DNA of 46,398 nucleotides from Candidatus Cloacimonadota bacterium (GCA_021736135.1 JAIPGO010000020.1:1-46398); one strand, 5' to 3'. Positions 17,622-27,628 are shown, counted from the first letter of the stretch. Notes: generated from the letters alone by a model not told the origin. Program-made: numbers and translations.

Positions 17622-18170
17622 ATGATCTATACATTTAAAGACTGGACTCCGCAGATAGGTGAGCGCTCCTGGATTGCACCATCTGCAGATGTGATCGGCA
17701 TGGTGGAACTGGGTGAAGATTGTTCAGTATGGTTTGGAGTGGTTATCAGGGCTGATATTCATTTCGTAAAGATAGGGAAAGGCACCAATATTCAGGATCT
17801 ATCCATGATCCACGTAACACATTTCACTTTACCGGATATGAGTGACGGAAATCCAACGATTATAGGTAATTATGTAACTATTGGCCATAAGGTGATGCTG
17901 CATGGCTGCACGATTGGTGATCATTCGCTCATCGGTATGAATGCCGTCATTCTTGATGGCGCTGAAATCGGAGCGGAATCTATTGTGGGAGCCGGTGCCC
18001 TGGTGACTATGAATAAGAAATTCCCGCCGTGCAGTTTAATTATCGGTTCACCAGCCAAAGCGGTGCGCCAGCTTTCAGAGGAAGAAGTGCAGGGACTTCA
18101 TGACCACAGCCTGCATTATATAAAATTCAAAGACGACTATTTGCAAGGACATTTAAAGAAAATTACTTGA
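17622..18170 (+). CDS. Gamma-class carbonic anhydrase-like hexapeptide protein
   Basis: The left-handed beta-helix protein (182 residues) matches the YrdA/PaaY gamma carbonic anhydrase group: VWFGVVIRADIHFVKIG, GTNIQDLSMIHVTH, and NYVTIGHKVMLHGC supply the conserved Arg, Gln and zinc-binding histidines. LIIGSPAKAVRQLS is the usual C-terminal element. Such proteins may hydrate CO2 or act as structural homologues without activity; the sequence does not decide. GAGGA precedes the ATG, and it follows rnhC by nine bases. Confidence 0.92.
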   Translation: MIYTFKDWTPQIGERSWIAPSADVIGMVELGEDCSVWFGVVIRADIHFVKIGKGTNIQDLSMIHVTHFTLPDMSDGNPTIIGNYVTIGHKVMLHGCTIGDHSLIGMNAVILDGAEIGAESIVGAGALVTMNKKFPPCSLIIGSPAKAVRQLSEEEVQGLHDHSLHYIKFKDDYLQGHLKKIT

Positions 18171-18223
18171 AAGGAAACAGTAAAGAAATAGAGTGACCAA
18201 TAGTGAAATATATGAGGTAGTTA

Positions 18224-20944
18224 ATGAATAGAATACTTGTTTTATCGGTTATTCTGATTTTTTGTGGAATGTTGGGCAGCGTACCGGTAGCCTGGGTAGA
18301 TGGTGAGGCAATCGAGAGCAGCGCTTTCAGCGAGGAAGTGGCATTATTGCCGGATAGCCTGGATGTCATGGAAAAAAGGCAGATGGCTCTGGATAATCTA
18401 ATCGAACGCAAACTGCTGGAACAATATGCTCACGAGGAAGGAATCACCGTAACAGATGATGAGGTGGAAGGACTTTTTATCAAGGAGTTTTATGATCATC
18501 CGCTGTTTTGCACTGAAGGTGAATTTGATTATGCCAAATATAACAACCTGAAAGACACAGACCGCATTCGTCTGATCCTGGATACTATGAGAAAAGATAT
18601 TCTAATCGAAAAAACGCGGGAGCTTATTGCCCGAACTCAGGAATTAGGCGACGATGAACTGCTTGACAGGTATATACATGAAAACGTTTCTCTGGACATC
18701 AGCTATGCGGAATTTGCTCTGGAAGATGTGAGTATTTCCCGTCAGCTGACAGCAGAAGGTGCCCAGCATTACTGGCAGGTTCATCGGAAAGATTTTGAAG
18801 CTTTACCGGAATTTAAGATTGGCTATGCACTGGTTCCCTTTTCCGGCTTTGTGCAACAGGCAGTAGTGGCAGCAGACGAGTTTTATGAACACGTAAGTCC
18901 ACTGGAACTTTTACCTGTTGAGGAAATAAAAGACAGCCTGCAACTGGCAGAATTCAATAAATCTGTTGAATTAGAAAATCAGAAACGGCGTGATGAGGCT
19001 TATGCTGTGGCACTGGACAGTTTAACACTGGCAGAAGCTCAGCAGGTGCGCAGTCTGCTCAAGCAGGAAATTCCGATCAGCTATCCCAAACTGACAACCG
19101 GCTATATTGCGGAAAACGGCAAAGCAGGACTCCTGGATGAGAACATTATGGAGCAGGTGTCCTTGATGTATCCCGGAGAAATCAGCCAGCCTTATAAACT
19201 AACGGAAGGTTATCTTTTGTACTGGCTGATAGATCATAAACCGACAAGCGTAGTCAGCCTGGATGAAGTTAAAAAGAAAGTCTGGCAGTCTTATATTTCC
19301 GATCAGAGTTTTCATTCTCAGGAAGGAGAATTCAGGAGTTATTTCTTTTCACATCTCGATGAATTCAAAGTACCGGCTGCTTCAGTTTACCGGATTGAAC
19401 TATTTCAGCGGAAATACGGCAGGGAATGGACTCTGGGCGAGAAACGCGATGCAGTTATCACTATTCTGGAACGGTACCTCTTCAATATGAGCTATATGAC
19501 AAGCGTGGCTCGAGATAACGGTCTGCAGGTAGAACGCCGAATGTTATATATGAAGCGTTATCATTACCGGGATAAAGTTGACGAAATGATAGCTGGAGCG
19601 GTAAAAGCCGGTGAAACTTATGGAATAATAGAAAATGAGGGTCGGGAATATTTCTATGTTCTGGAAAGTTATATGCCCAGCTATATTCCGGATTTCGATG
19701 ACCTCAGTATTGGAGATTACTATGGAGTGGAAGTGGAAAACCGCTATGATGAAGCACATTTCCGGAAATATTTTGAAAGCCACCTGAAGGATTTTGATAC
19801 CGCAGACAGCATTGCTGTAGCTGGTGTGCATTACCGCATAGATCCTGAAGCGGTGCAGGTTGAAGATGCCGAAATTCAGCAGTATTATCAGGATAATTAC
19901 AGCCGCTATTATCATGAAGATGCCGTGAACTGCCGTTTTCTGGTATGCACAGACTGGGAGCGCGCTAAACTGGCTTATAACTATCTGCGAAATGGGTATG
20001 ATTATGAACTTGTACGACTGGGTTTTGCCGATACAGAATATGAGATAACAGACGGAACCGTGGAATACGAACGGCTGCCCGAAAGATTACGCAATCTCCT
20101 GAAAGGAAGTATGGAATACAGTGTCCTTCATCCTATTGAGACAGAACAGGGCTGGTTAATCATCAGCAAAATATCAGAAATAGAAAGGGGATATTCCAGT
20201 CTGGATGATGTGAGATTTACAATCAGGAACAGAATAGCGGAATACAGGGCAGATTCACTTGCATACAGTCAGGCGCGGGCTGTTTTTGATTCCACGACCT
20301 ATTATAGCGACTGTTTCGTTTATGCCGATAAGGCAGTGATTTTTGAAACACCACTGCAGGATATCAGGCAGCCATATCCGGAGTTTGGTGATATCGCATC
20401 ATACCGCGCTGCCTTATTACGTCTCTGGCGTAATGAAAAACTAACCCGCATTATCAGAACTGACACAGGATATGCGGTACTTTTTATGCGGAAGAAAGTC
20501 ACATCCAAAGAGCGGAGCTTTGAAGAATCCCTGCCACAGATAAAGGAGATACTTGCGGCAAACCGGCAACTGGAGCTGGCACAGGATTATATCCAGGGAA
20601 TAATTTCAGACTTGAAAAGAGGGGTTGAGCCGGATACATTGTTATATTTCCTGGGAGGTTATAAAAGATTAAGAAACCTGAGATTAAGCAGCAGCATTTC
20701 CGGATTTGAACAAAGCAAGATTTTGATCGATGATATGTTGAAACACGAGAAAGGTTACTACAGCCCGGTTCTGAAGATTGGCGATGGCAGGCTGATGTTT
20801 TATTACATAAACAATATCAATAAAATATCAAAGTCAGACTTTGCACGCCTTAAGAGTAAATACCGGCAGCAGGTGAAACAAGAAGATTATAAAAACTGGC
20901 TTCAGGATTACAAAGAGAAAAAGCGCATTATAATTGAGATGTAA
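18224..20944 (+). CDS. Periplasmic SurA/PpiD-like peptidyl-prolyl isomerase, multi-domain
   Basis: The 906-residue secreted protein has an N-terminal signal (LVLSVILIFCGMLGS), a SurA-N-like helical region (about 25-160; VAWVDGEAIESSAF, DNLIERKLLEQYA), and at least two parvulin-like units. The clearest is about 540-680 with VEDAEIQQYYQDNYSRYY, a ligand-type FLV strand, and GWLIISKISEIERGYSSLDD. It lacks a visible lipobox, so it is soluble or signal-anchored. Such chaperones guide outer-membrane proteins and secreted cargo. Twice the length of E. coli SurA; whether each parvulin unit is catalytic is unclear. GAGG precedes the ATG. Confidence 0.8.
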   Translation: MNRILVLSVILIFCGMLGSVPVAWVDGEAIESSAFSEEVALLPDSLDVMEKRQMALDNLIERKLLEQYAHEEGITVTDDEVEGLFIKEFYDHPLFCTEGEFDYAKYNNLKDTDRIRLILDTMRKDILIEKTRELIARTQELGDDELLDRYIHENVSLDISYAEFALEDVSISRQLTAEGAQHYWQVHRKDFEALPEFKIGYALVPFSGFVQQAVVAADEFYEHVSPLELLPVEEIKDSLQLAEFNKSVELENQKRRDEAYAVALDSLTLAEAQQVRSLLKQEIPISYPKLTTGYIAENGKAGLLDENIMEQVSLMYPGEISQPYKLTEGYLLYWLIDHKPTSVVSLDEVKKKVWQSYISDQSFHSQEGEFRSYFFSHLDEFKVPAASVYRIELFQRKYGREWTLGEKRDAVITILERYLFNMSYMTSVARDNGLQVERRMLYMKRYHYRDKVDEMIAGAVKAGETYGIIENEGREYFYVLESYMPSYIPDFDDLSIGDYYGVEVENRYDEAHFRKYFESHLKDFDTADSIAVAGVHYRIDPEAVQVEDAEIQQYYQDNYSRYYHEDAVNCRFLVCTDWERAKLAYNYLRNGYDYELVRLGFADTEYEITDGTVEYERLPERLRNLLKGSMEYSVLHPIETEQGWLIISKISEIERGYSSLDDVRFTIRNRIAEYRADSLAYSQARAVFDSTTYYSDCFVYADKAVIFETPLQDIRQPYPEFGDIASYRAALLRLWRNEKLTRIIRTDTGYAVLFMRKKVTSKERSFEESLPQIKEILAANRQLELAQDYIQGIISDLKRGVEPDTLLYFLGGYKRLRNLRLSSSISGFEQSKILIDDMLKHEKGYYSPVLKIGDGRLMFYYINNINKISKSDFARLKSKYRQQVKQEDYKNWLQDYKEKKRIIIEM

Positions 20945-21068
20945 GCAATTTAGAATATACTGTTCTCAGGTAATTTTTCGTAATTAAGGATTTTGCCTTA
21001 TTTTTTATTATTGACACCTGAGCAGGCGTTCAGGAAGTTTTCTAAAAATATTAGATTGGAGTATTTTG

Positions 21069-23024
21069 ATGAGAAAAGCGATAATAATGCTGTTGATACT
21101 GGCAGCATCGGGGATTTTACTGGGGGAAGCAGTAAATGAAGAAAAAGTGCTAACGGCAGCAGTGAATATCCTGCTGGAACGAGGCGGGATCGAAGAACTT
21201 ACCTGGGGAGAAAATTATACCGTTGGTGATAGCGAAACCGATTTCTATATTTATAATTATAATAATACAGGCTATGTGATAATAGCAGGTGACGACAGGG
21301 CTGTTCCAGTTCTCGCTTACAGTTTTGAAAAAGAGTATGACCCATCGAATATTCCACCTCAATTAGAAGACTGGTTTTTTGAGTGGCAGTGGCAGATGAA
21401 CCAGATTCGAGAACTTGATCTGGCTGCCGGAGACAGGATAGAAAACGAATGGCTCAGACTGACCAGCAATTCATTTACTCCCCAGCGAGATCTGCGTGAC
21501 GTGGCACCTTTGATGAGCAGTAACTGGAATCAAGATTCACCCTGGAATCAGCATTGCCCTTATGGTCCCACGGGAACAAATCCATTTGTTTATGCAGGCT
21601 GTGTGGCTACTTCAATGGCACAGGTCATGTATTATTGGGGGCATCCGACTCAGGGTACTGGTTCGCATTCATATAATCATCCGCAATATGGTAACATAAG
21701 CTGCGATTTTGAGAATTCATATTTTAATTATGACAGTATGAATAATAATAGTGCTACTTACGAGGCCAAGGAACTGCAATGGGCAGCCGGAGTAGCTGTG
21801 GAAATGGATTATGGTTCAAGTGGTTCAGGCGCTCAGGTTGGTTACGGTCAATATAGTGCCCGGAATGCTATGATTGCTAATTTCGATTATCATCCCAGTG
21901 CCACTTTCCGTGCTAAAGATAGTTATTCCTCTGATACTTACGAGTTTTATGTCCGAGAAGATCTTGATAACGGTTATCCTTTGATCTATAGTGGAGTGGG
22001 CAGTGCCGGCGGACATGCTTTTAATCTCGATGGTTATCAGGGAACGAGTTATTTTCATTTTAATTTCGGCTGGTCAGGTTATGGTAACGGTTATTTTTAT
22101 CTATCCAATATTAATCCTATGGGCAGCAGTTTTAATAGTGACCAGGGAGGAGTTTTCAGTTTATTCCCCTATGAAGACCTTTCAGCACCTTTCGATGTAA
22201 CTGCCGTTGTATTGGATGAGGATGACGTACTGCTGAGCTGGGATCATAATGAAATGAACCGCAGTCTTTTAGGCTTCAACGTTTATAATAACGGACTGCT
22301 GGAAGAGACCACAGAACCTGATGAAAACAGCCTGATGATCAACAATCTTCCCCAGGGAACATATCTTTTCTGGGTAACAGCACTTTTTGTAACCGGCGAA
22401 TCTGAGATGAGTGAAATGGTGGCTGCCACTATAGCTCCACCTACACCACCCATTGCCGATGCTGGTGAACCACTTATTGCCGGCAGCGGAGAAAATGTGA
22501 CTCTTGATGGCAGTGGTTCCTATGATGTTAATGGCGACCCGTTATCATTCAACTGGACGGCACCTGCCGGGATAGTTCTTTCGGGAAGTAACACTGTAAG
22601 TCCCAGTTTTTTGGCGCCACAGGTTACTGTTGAAACCGATTATGTTTTCAGCCTGATTGTGTCTGACGGCACTTTCTTTTCCGAACCTGATGAAGTGATC
22701 GTTACTGTTGTAATGACTGATAACAATGAAAATGAAGTATCCGGTGATAACCTTTACTTGAAGGGTAATTACCCCAATCCTTTTAATCCTGAAACTGAGA
22801 TTATATTCAGCCTGAAATCCCCGGCATCGGTTAGTCTTAATGTTTATAATATCAAAGGTGAACTGGTAAAAGAACTGCTGAACGGTAACCAGGCAAGCGG
22901 AGAACACCGTATTCTCTGGCAGGGTAATGATGAAAATGGAAAAGCTGTCGGTAACGGAATATATTATTACATGATGAGATCAGGACGCTATACTTCCACC
23001 GGTAAGATGGTGCTTTTAAAATAA
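21069..23024 (+). CDS. Secreted C10 (streptopain-like) cysteine protease with sorting domain
   Basis: The 651-residue protein (ATG at 21069; GGAG upstream) has a signal peptide, an inhibitory SpeB-type propeptide (GYVIIAGDDRAVPVLAYSFE), and a C10 peptidase domain with catalytic Cys in AGCVATSMAQ (about C178), His in GGHAFNLDGY (about H316), and Trp in NFGWSGYGNGYF. A fibronectin-like domain (about 375-455), a PKD-like domain (about 460-550), and a C-terminal FlgD/type IX-type tail (NYPNPFNPETEI, VYNIKGELVKE, GNGIYYYM) follow. It is related to streptopain, interpain and periodontain. It is probably secreted and surface-attached or released after propeptide removal. A strong terminator follows. 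Confidence 0.93.
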   Translation: MRKAIIMLLILAASGILLGEAVNEEKVLTAAVNILLERGGIEELTWGENYTVGDSETDFYIYNYNNTGYVIIAGDDRAVPVLAYSFEKEYDPSNIPPQLEDWFFEWQWQMNQIRELDLAAGDRIENEWLRLTSNSFTPQRDLRDVAPLMSSNWNQDSPWNQHCPYGPTGTNPFVYAGCVATSMAQVMYYWGHPTQGTGSHSYNHPQYGNISCDFENSYFNYDSMNNNSATYEAKELQWAAGVAVEMDYGSSGSGAQVGYGQYSARNAMIANFDYHPSATFRAKDSYSSDTYEFYVREDLDNGYPLIYSGVGSAGGHAFNLDGYQGTSYFHFNFGWSGYGNGYFYLSNINPMGSSFNSDQGGVFSLFPYEDLSAPFDVTAVVLDEDDVLLSWDHNEMNRSLLGFNVYNNGLLEETTEPDENSLMINNLPQGTYLFWVTALFVTGESEMSEMVAATIAPPTPPIADAGEPLIAGSGENVTLDGSGSYDVNGDPLSFNWTAPAGIVLSGSNTVSPSFLAPQVTVETDYVFSLIVSDGTFFSEPDEVIVTVVMTDNNENEVSGDNLYLKGNYPNPFNPETEIIFSLKSPASVSLNVYNIKGELVKELLNGNQASGEHRILWQGNDENGKAVGNGIYYYMMRSGRYTSTGKMVLLK

Positions 23025-23047
23025 AGATCAGCTATAAAGATATTTAC

Positions 23048-23080
23048 AAAAACAGGGAAGTCAGCTTCCCTGTTTTTTTT
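23048..23080 (+). terminator. Strong Rho-independent terminator after C10 protease gene
   Basis: A perfect 13-bp stem (23048-23060 with 23065-23077) with loop TCAG continues into a run of T. It starts 24 bases after the stop codon. Confidence 0.92.
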
Positions 23081-23100
23081 ATTATATCAGAGCGTCACCC

Positions 23101-23300
23101 TCTCATTTCATGGTTCCAGCCCTTACCTCTCATTCCAAGGCTCCAGCCCTAATTCTCATTCCAAGGCTCCAGCCTGGAATGTCTTGGCGTCAGCTCCGCT
23201 GACAATTATTACTTTCCTCAAAATCTGGTCGCATCGTATATTGCCTGAACATATTACATATATACAAAGCCTTTTATCTATCCACTGGCTGACAATTATT
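23101..23300. repeat. Left REP/repeat block upstream of RAYT gene
   Basis: A 26-27-base unit (TCTCATTCCAAGGCTCCAGC and variants) starts at about 23101, 23128 and 23154. The last copy continues into the hairpin GTCAGCTCCGCTGAC (about 23189-23203) and an interior about 20% diverged from that in the units at 24071 and 24290. The matching inverted right end is missing, so this is a truncated unit. Confidence 0.85.
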
Positions 23301-23406
23301 AATTTACCCAGAAATTTAATCCCAAAACAAATTAAGATACTGAAAATAATTTGACTCTAAAAACAGACAAATTATAATTCACCATATATTTCATAGTGAG
23401 GTTGAT

Positions 23407-23949
23407 ATGGGAAAATCAGCGTATAAATTTGGCACTGAAGATAATGCTCATTTCTGCACTTGTACAGTTATCAACTGGCAGCCGGCGTTTAATAATCCTG
23501 AAATTGCAGAAATAATTCTCAATTCTTTTAGATACCTGCATGAAACAGGTAGAATACGTCTATATGCCTACGTTATCATGGTCAACCATCTTCATTGTAT
23601 TATTCAGTGTAACAACATCGCTCAACTGATAAGAAATTTCAAGTCATTTACAGCCAGGAAGATTATCGATTATTATATTTTACATCAAAATGTCTATTTC
23701 CTTGAATTTATGCACAAAAACAAGAGAAATCAGAATTCGGAGAGCAAATATCAGTTTTGGGAAGAAGGTGTCCATCCAGAGGAAATATTATCTCCGCAAA
23801 TGATGAAAACTAAAATTGATTATATACATTTCAATCCCGTGAAAGCAGGTTTTGTCAATGAACCTGAGCATTGGCGATATTCCAGTGCCAGTAACTATAA
23901 TGAAGATAATGGGATAATAGAAATTGATAAGGATTGGGGTTTAGGGTAA
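23407..23949 (+). CDS. REP-associated tyrosine transposase (RAYT, Y1_Tnp)
   Basis: The 180-residue protein has the single-strand Y1 transposase fold: YVIMVNHLHCIIQ supplies the HUH metal-binding motif, and YIHFNPVKAGFVNEP with SSASNY is the usual C-terminal signature. Family members process REP hairpins in single-stranded DNA. Here the gene is bracketed by hairpin arrays (23101-23300 and 23991-24560), the expected genomic arrangement. GTGAGG precedes the ATG. A small GCTGA-TTTA-TCAGC hairpin starts just after the stop. RAYTs are usually single-copy and not mobile themselves; that would apply here if no paralogue exists. Confidence 0.92.
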   Translation: MGKSAYKFGTEDNAHFCTCTVINWQPAFNNPEIAEIILNSFRYLHETGRIRLYAYVIMVNHLHCIIQCNNIAQLIRNFKSFTARKIIDYYILHQNVYFLEFMHKNKRNQNSESKYQFWEEGVHPEEILSPQMMKTKIDYIHFNPVKAGFVNEPEHWRYSSASNYNEDNGIIEIDKDWGLG

Positions 23950-23990
23950 TCTGCTGATTTATCAGCTAAATATATTTTCTGCTTTATCTC

Positions 23991-24560
23991 TGATCATTCC
24001 TGGGCTCCAACCCTTACTTCTCATTCCAAGGCTCCAGCCCTACTTCTCATTCCAAGGCTCCAGCCCCACCTCTCATTCCAAGGCTCCAGCCTGGAATGTC
24101 TTTACGTCAGCTCCGCTGACAATTATTACTCTACTCAAAATCTGGTAGTATAGTATATCGCCAGAACATATTGCATATATACAAAGCTTTTTATCTATTC
24201 CCTGGCTGGCAGTAAACTGATAGATGTCAGCGGAGCTGACGAAAAGACACATTCCACGCAGAGCGTAGGAATGAGAATAAGCCCCCACCTCTCATTCCAA
24301 GGCTCCAGCCTGGAATGTCTTTACGTCAGCTCCGCTGACAATTATTACTCTACTCAAAATCTGGTAGCATAGTATATCGCCAGAACATATTGCATATATA
24401 CAAAGCTTTTTTATCTATTCCCTGGCTGGCAGTAAACTGATAGATGTCAGCGGAGCTGACGAAAAGACACATTACACGCAGAGCGTAGGAATGAGAATAG
24501 GGGGCAGAGCGTAAGAATGAGAATGGGAGGCAGAGCGTTGGAATGAGAATGCAGAATGAA
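23991..24560. repeat. Right REP array: 26-bp tandem units and two 208-bp BIME-like units
   Basis: Short 26-base units begin at about 23991, 24019 and 24045. Two near-identical long units follow (24071-24278 and 24290-24498). Each long unit has an inward pair of about 50-bp imperfect inverted ends, each carrying the hairpin GTCAGC-TCC-GCTGAC (24106-24120, 24325-24339) or its complement (24226-24240, 24446-24460). Two more partial right ends lie at about 24504-24550. The minus-strand open frames across this region are products of the repeats. Confidence 0.92.
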
Positions 24561-24563
24561 TAA

Positions 24564-24592
24564 AAAAGGGGAAGCAAGCTTCCCCTTTTATC
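24564..24592 (-). terminator. Bidirectional-type terminator between REP array and TonB receptor gene
   Basis: AAAAGGGGAAGC (24564-24575) pairs exactly with 24578-24589. Read on the minus strand, the stem is followed by a T-run, and it lies 19 bases past the stop of the minus-strand receptor gene. Confidence 0.85.
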
Positions 24593-24607
24593 ATTTCAAA
24601 ACACCCG

Positions 24608-27600
24608 TCAGAACTTTAATTCCATAGTTAAGTAAGCACTAAATAGCGGTGACGGTGTAACATACATATATTCATTATCTGTAAGGTAATCATCCACGAA
24701 TTTACCATCCTCATCAAAGTAACCACGGTTGTAATCGGTGCTTACTCTGGCTGATGAATAATTTTCCCGGTTCAGGATATTATTAAATCCAAGTTTAAGG
24801 AAAGCCTCTTTACCACCAATCAGGAAACTGTATTTCACGTCAGCTCCCATTTCAAAGAAATATGGCAGCTTGGAACTGGTTATTGATGTGGAATCCGGAA
24901 CGAAAGCTCCCGAACTGTTCTCAATATAATTCGCAAAATATTCATTTGTATAGTTCGAATAATATTCGTCCCAGTATTTAGCATTGATCCCGAAGCGTAA
25001 TTTACTATCATTAGTAAAAACTGGTATTGTATATCCCAGGCTGGCACTTGCCATTTTTTCCGGAGAGTAAGGTACAACCTTTCCTTTCATATCTTCAGCG
25101 GACGTTTTAAAAATTTCTTCAACGTTCATCTTTGTCCAGCGATAATTGGCAAGAGTTATTGACAATGCGCTATCGAATCGATCTGACTGGTCTCTTAATA
25201 AGGAAGCAAATGGCAGCCACACAGGAAAACCGGACATACTGATCTCGATTCCCTGATGACGTGCCTGTCCGGCATTAATGACCAGCGCGGCATCGAATTT
25301 TCGTATTTCAATGGAATCATTCAGAACATTGTAATATTCTTCAGTAACAGGCACATCTGCACTTTCGATCTTATCTGTATAATCACTAATATAGTAATTA
25401 ACATCAATATTAAACTCATCACCTTCATATCCCACCCCAAATTCCAGGGTATTGATCCTTTCCGGTTTCAATTCACCGTAAAAGGTTTCTTCCTTATCAT
25501 TATCGTAAGGAACGCCAAGACTATCATAAAGCACTATATTTTTCTCAAACAACTGACGCGTATCCGGTCCATCATAGCCATACCATTCCGATGTTTTAGG
25601 CTCCTTATAGGCAATGGAATAATTACTACGGATATTGAAATACTGCGAGATATTATAGTTAATACCAACCTTGGGCGAGAAGAATGAGTAAACTTTTTCG
25701 TAATCATCCTTACTGAATTTGAGAAGAGTATCCCCATCGACTACTTCTGTCAGGTCTTTTGTATCATAATAGAATATTCCCGTAGGTTCTCCGGTACCCA
25801 GATCATAAATTTCAATGGGATTCTCATCAACTTTGGAAGCATATCTGGCGATCTGTCCGTCAAACATGATATTCACTTCTTCAGCTGGTTTATATTTGAA
25901 TCTGGCAAAAGCTGACATATTAAGCACATTAGTAGTATAGTCATAATTCTTTTCTATAGTGTCATAAACTTCCACGAAGTTGAGAGAGTCAGGATCATCA
26001 TAATAGTGCCGGAAGTTTTCCCGGTTACCAATATGAGTACCACTCCAGTTACGCAGTTCACCACCAAAAACCATATTGAGATTTTCACTTACATCCTGCT
26101 CATAATAAGTATTTAATCCAACCTGGAAATGATCGCTGACATTATTATTGATCCAGGAATAATCATAACGCCCACTAAAGAAATCTGCACCATCAACAGG
26201 ACCATAAATATGTTTTCCTTTATAAGTCGGGCCATAAATTGGGAAAGGCAGAGTATTATCTACTCCATCAAATACAAAATCTTCCGAAACATATCCATAT
26301 TTTTTATACAGGTAAAGAGCATGCTTTCCGAACTCAAAATCTTCAAACTGCTGAGGATCGTCTGAAGTCAGAAAATTATCCTGAAAAAATATTTCCCCGG
26401 TGTTAATGTCAAACTTATCATTGCTGATATATTTGCCGCCGCCATTACCTTTCGTTATAAAAAGGTTAGTCATCATCACTTTATTATCATCAATTTCCCA
26501 TTCATCACGGATCGAGAACTGCGGTTTGAAATAATAATTTTCCTGGTATTTCGTATTATTACGGTTATATTCCCTACCCAGAGTTTCCATTAATTTGGGA
26601 TCAGATTTAAAATAAACCTGGTTATGTGATTGCGGTGCGCCTAAAAAGCTGGTGGAGAGTTTATGACCTCCCACTACATTCTGAGTTTCCAGGCCAAAAG
26701 ACCAGCCTCGGTAATTCGTGCCCTCAATGTAATAATCACCAACTTTTCTCTCTGCCATCAGGCTGTAATTGAATTTTCCACCAAAAAGGGCACCGGAAGT
26801 ATGACGTACCAGAACATTATAATTATAAGGAGAATATGAAGTTAAATCTCCTTTTCCATCTGCCACATCTCCATCTGTTGTAAATGAGCTGTAAGACGTC
26901 CGCAGCGTAGTTTCGCCTTCCTGTTTTGAGCCAATTGTTTCAATATTCAGTGATCCGCCAAAAGCGCCTGAGCCATAAAGTGAAGAACCAGCACCTTTTT
27001 GTACTTGAACTGATTTCACGCTGGAGGTCAAACCTGTCCAGTTTGACCAGTAAACCTTCTGAGACTCCGGATCATTTACCGGGATGCCATTGATCAGCAC
27101 CTGGATCTTATCGGCATCAAAACCGCGCATCGTGATCTCGGAATCTCCCATACCAGTAGTACTGGCAAAAAGACCAGGAACATCTTCCAGAAGTTGAGGC
27201 ATATCTTCTGTGGTATATTTATCCGAAATCTCTTGTTCACTAATATTGGTAAAAGCGATTGGTGTTTCCCGTTTAATGGCGCGGTTAGCACTTACAGAAC
27301 TGCCACCAATGGAAACAGCAGAAATCTTCAGCTCAAAATTGACTGTCAATGTTTCGCCGGCATTAACGGTAACGGCTTTCGTTTCAGACTTGTAACCAAT
27401 AAGTTCTACTGATAAGTTATAATTACCCGGCGCTATATCCTGGATCAGATATTTACCGCTGTTATCCGTGAAACCACCGGTTTTCAGTTCCGTCACTTTT
27501 ACCGCCACCATCTGGAGCGGATCTCCGGTTTTGGCTGATCTCACAATACCAAAAATACGTCCCGCCTCAGCAGCATAACTGATGAAGCATAACAAAAGAA

Positions 27601-27628
27601 TTAAAGCTATGAACAATGCTTTTTTCAT
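24608..27628 (-). CDS. TonB-dependent outer-membrane receptor with carboxypeptidase-like N-domain
   Basis: The 1006-residue protein has a signal peptide (about 1-20), a CarboxypepD_reg-like domain (about 24-105; GIVRSAKTGDPLQMVAVKV, GFTDNSGKYLIQDIAPGNY), a plug (about 125-235; LEDVPGLF, MRGFDADKIQVLINGIPVND, GSSLYGSGAFGGSLNI), and a long 22-strand-type barrel ending in LTMELKF with a terminal Phe. This architecture is typical of FCB bacteria and includes SusC-like and siderophore or vitamin receptors; no SusD neighbour is seen, so the substrate is unknown. AGGAGG lies ten bases before the ATG. It appears to be a single-gene transcript ending at the hairpin at 24564. Confidence 0.93.
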   Translation of the reverse strand: MKKALFIALILLLCFISYAAEAGRIFGIVRSAKTGDPLQMVAVKVTELKTGGFTDNSGKYLIQDIAPGNYNLSVELIGYKSETKAVTVNAGETLTVNFELKISAVSIGGSSVSANRAIKRETPIAFTNISEQEISDKYTTEDMPQLLEDVPGLFASTTGMGDSEITMRGFDADKIQVLINGIPVNDPESQKVYWSNWTGLTSSVKSVQVQKGAGSSLYGSGAFGGSLNIETIGSKQEGETTLRTSYSSFTTDGDVADGKGDLTSYSPYNYNVLVRHTSGALFGGKFNYSLMAERKVGDYYIEGTNYRGWSFGLETQNVVGGHKLSTSFLGAPQSHNQVYFKSDPKLMETLGREYNRNNTKYQENYYFKPQFSIRDEWEIDDNKVMMTNLFITKGNGGGKYISNDKFDINTGEIFFQDNFLTSDDPQQFEDFEFGKHALYLYKKYGYVSEDFVFDGVDNTLPFPIYGPTYKGKHIYGPVDGADFFSGRYDYSWINNNVSDHFQVGLNTYYEQDVSENLNMVFGGELRNWSGTHIGNRENFRHYYDDPDSLNFVEVYDTIEKNYDYTTNVLNMSAFARFKYKPAEEVNIMFDGQIARYASKVDENPIEIYDLGTGEPTGIFYYDTKDLTEVVDGDTLLKFSKDDYEKVYSFFSPKVGINYNISQYFNIRSNYSIAYKEPKTSEWYGYDGPDTRQLFEKNIVLYDSLGVPYDNDKEETFYGELKPERINTLEFGVGYEGDEFNIDVNYYISDYTDKIESADVPVTEEYYNVLNDSIEIRKFDAALVINAGQARHQGIEISMSGFPVWLPFASLLRDQSDRFDSALSITLANYRWTKMNVEEIFKTSAEDMKGKVVPYSPEKMASASLGYTIPVFTNDSKLRFGINAKYWDEYYSNYTNEYFANYIENSSGAFVPDSTSITSSKLPYFFEMGADVKYSFLIGGKEAFLKLGFNNILNRENYSSARVSTDYNRGYFDEDGKFVDDYLTDNEYMYVTPSPLFSAYLTMELKF

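Noticed and set aside
24019-24096. 26-bp tandem units considered as a CRISPR array
   Set aside because: The units abut with no variable spacers; they are REP-type head repeats.
24073-24577. Two minus-strand frames of 71 and 75 codons with nearly the same protein sequence
   Set aside because: They lie wholly within the duplicated REP units; the similarity comes from the repeat and there is no ribosome site or family.
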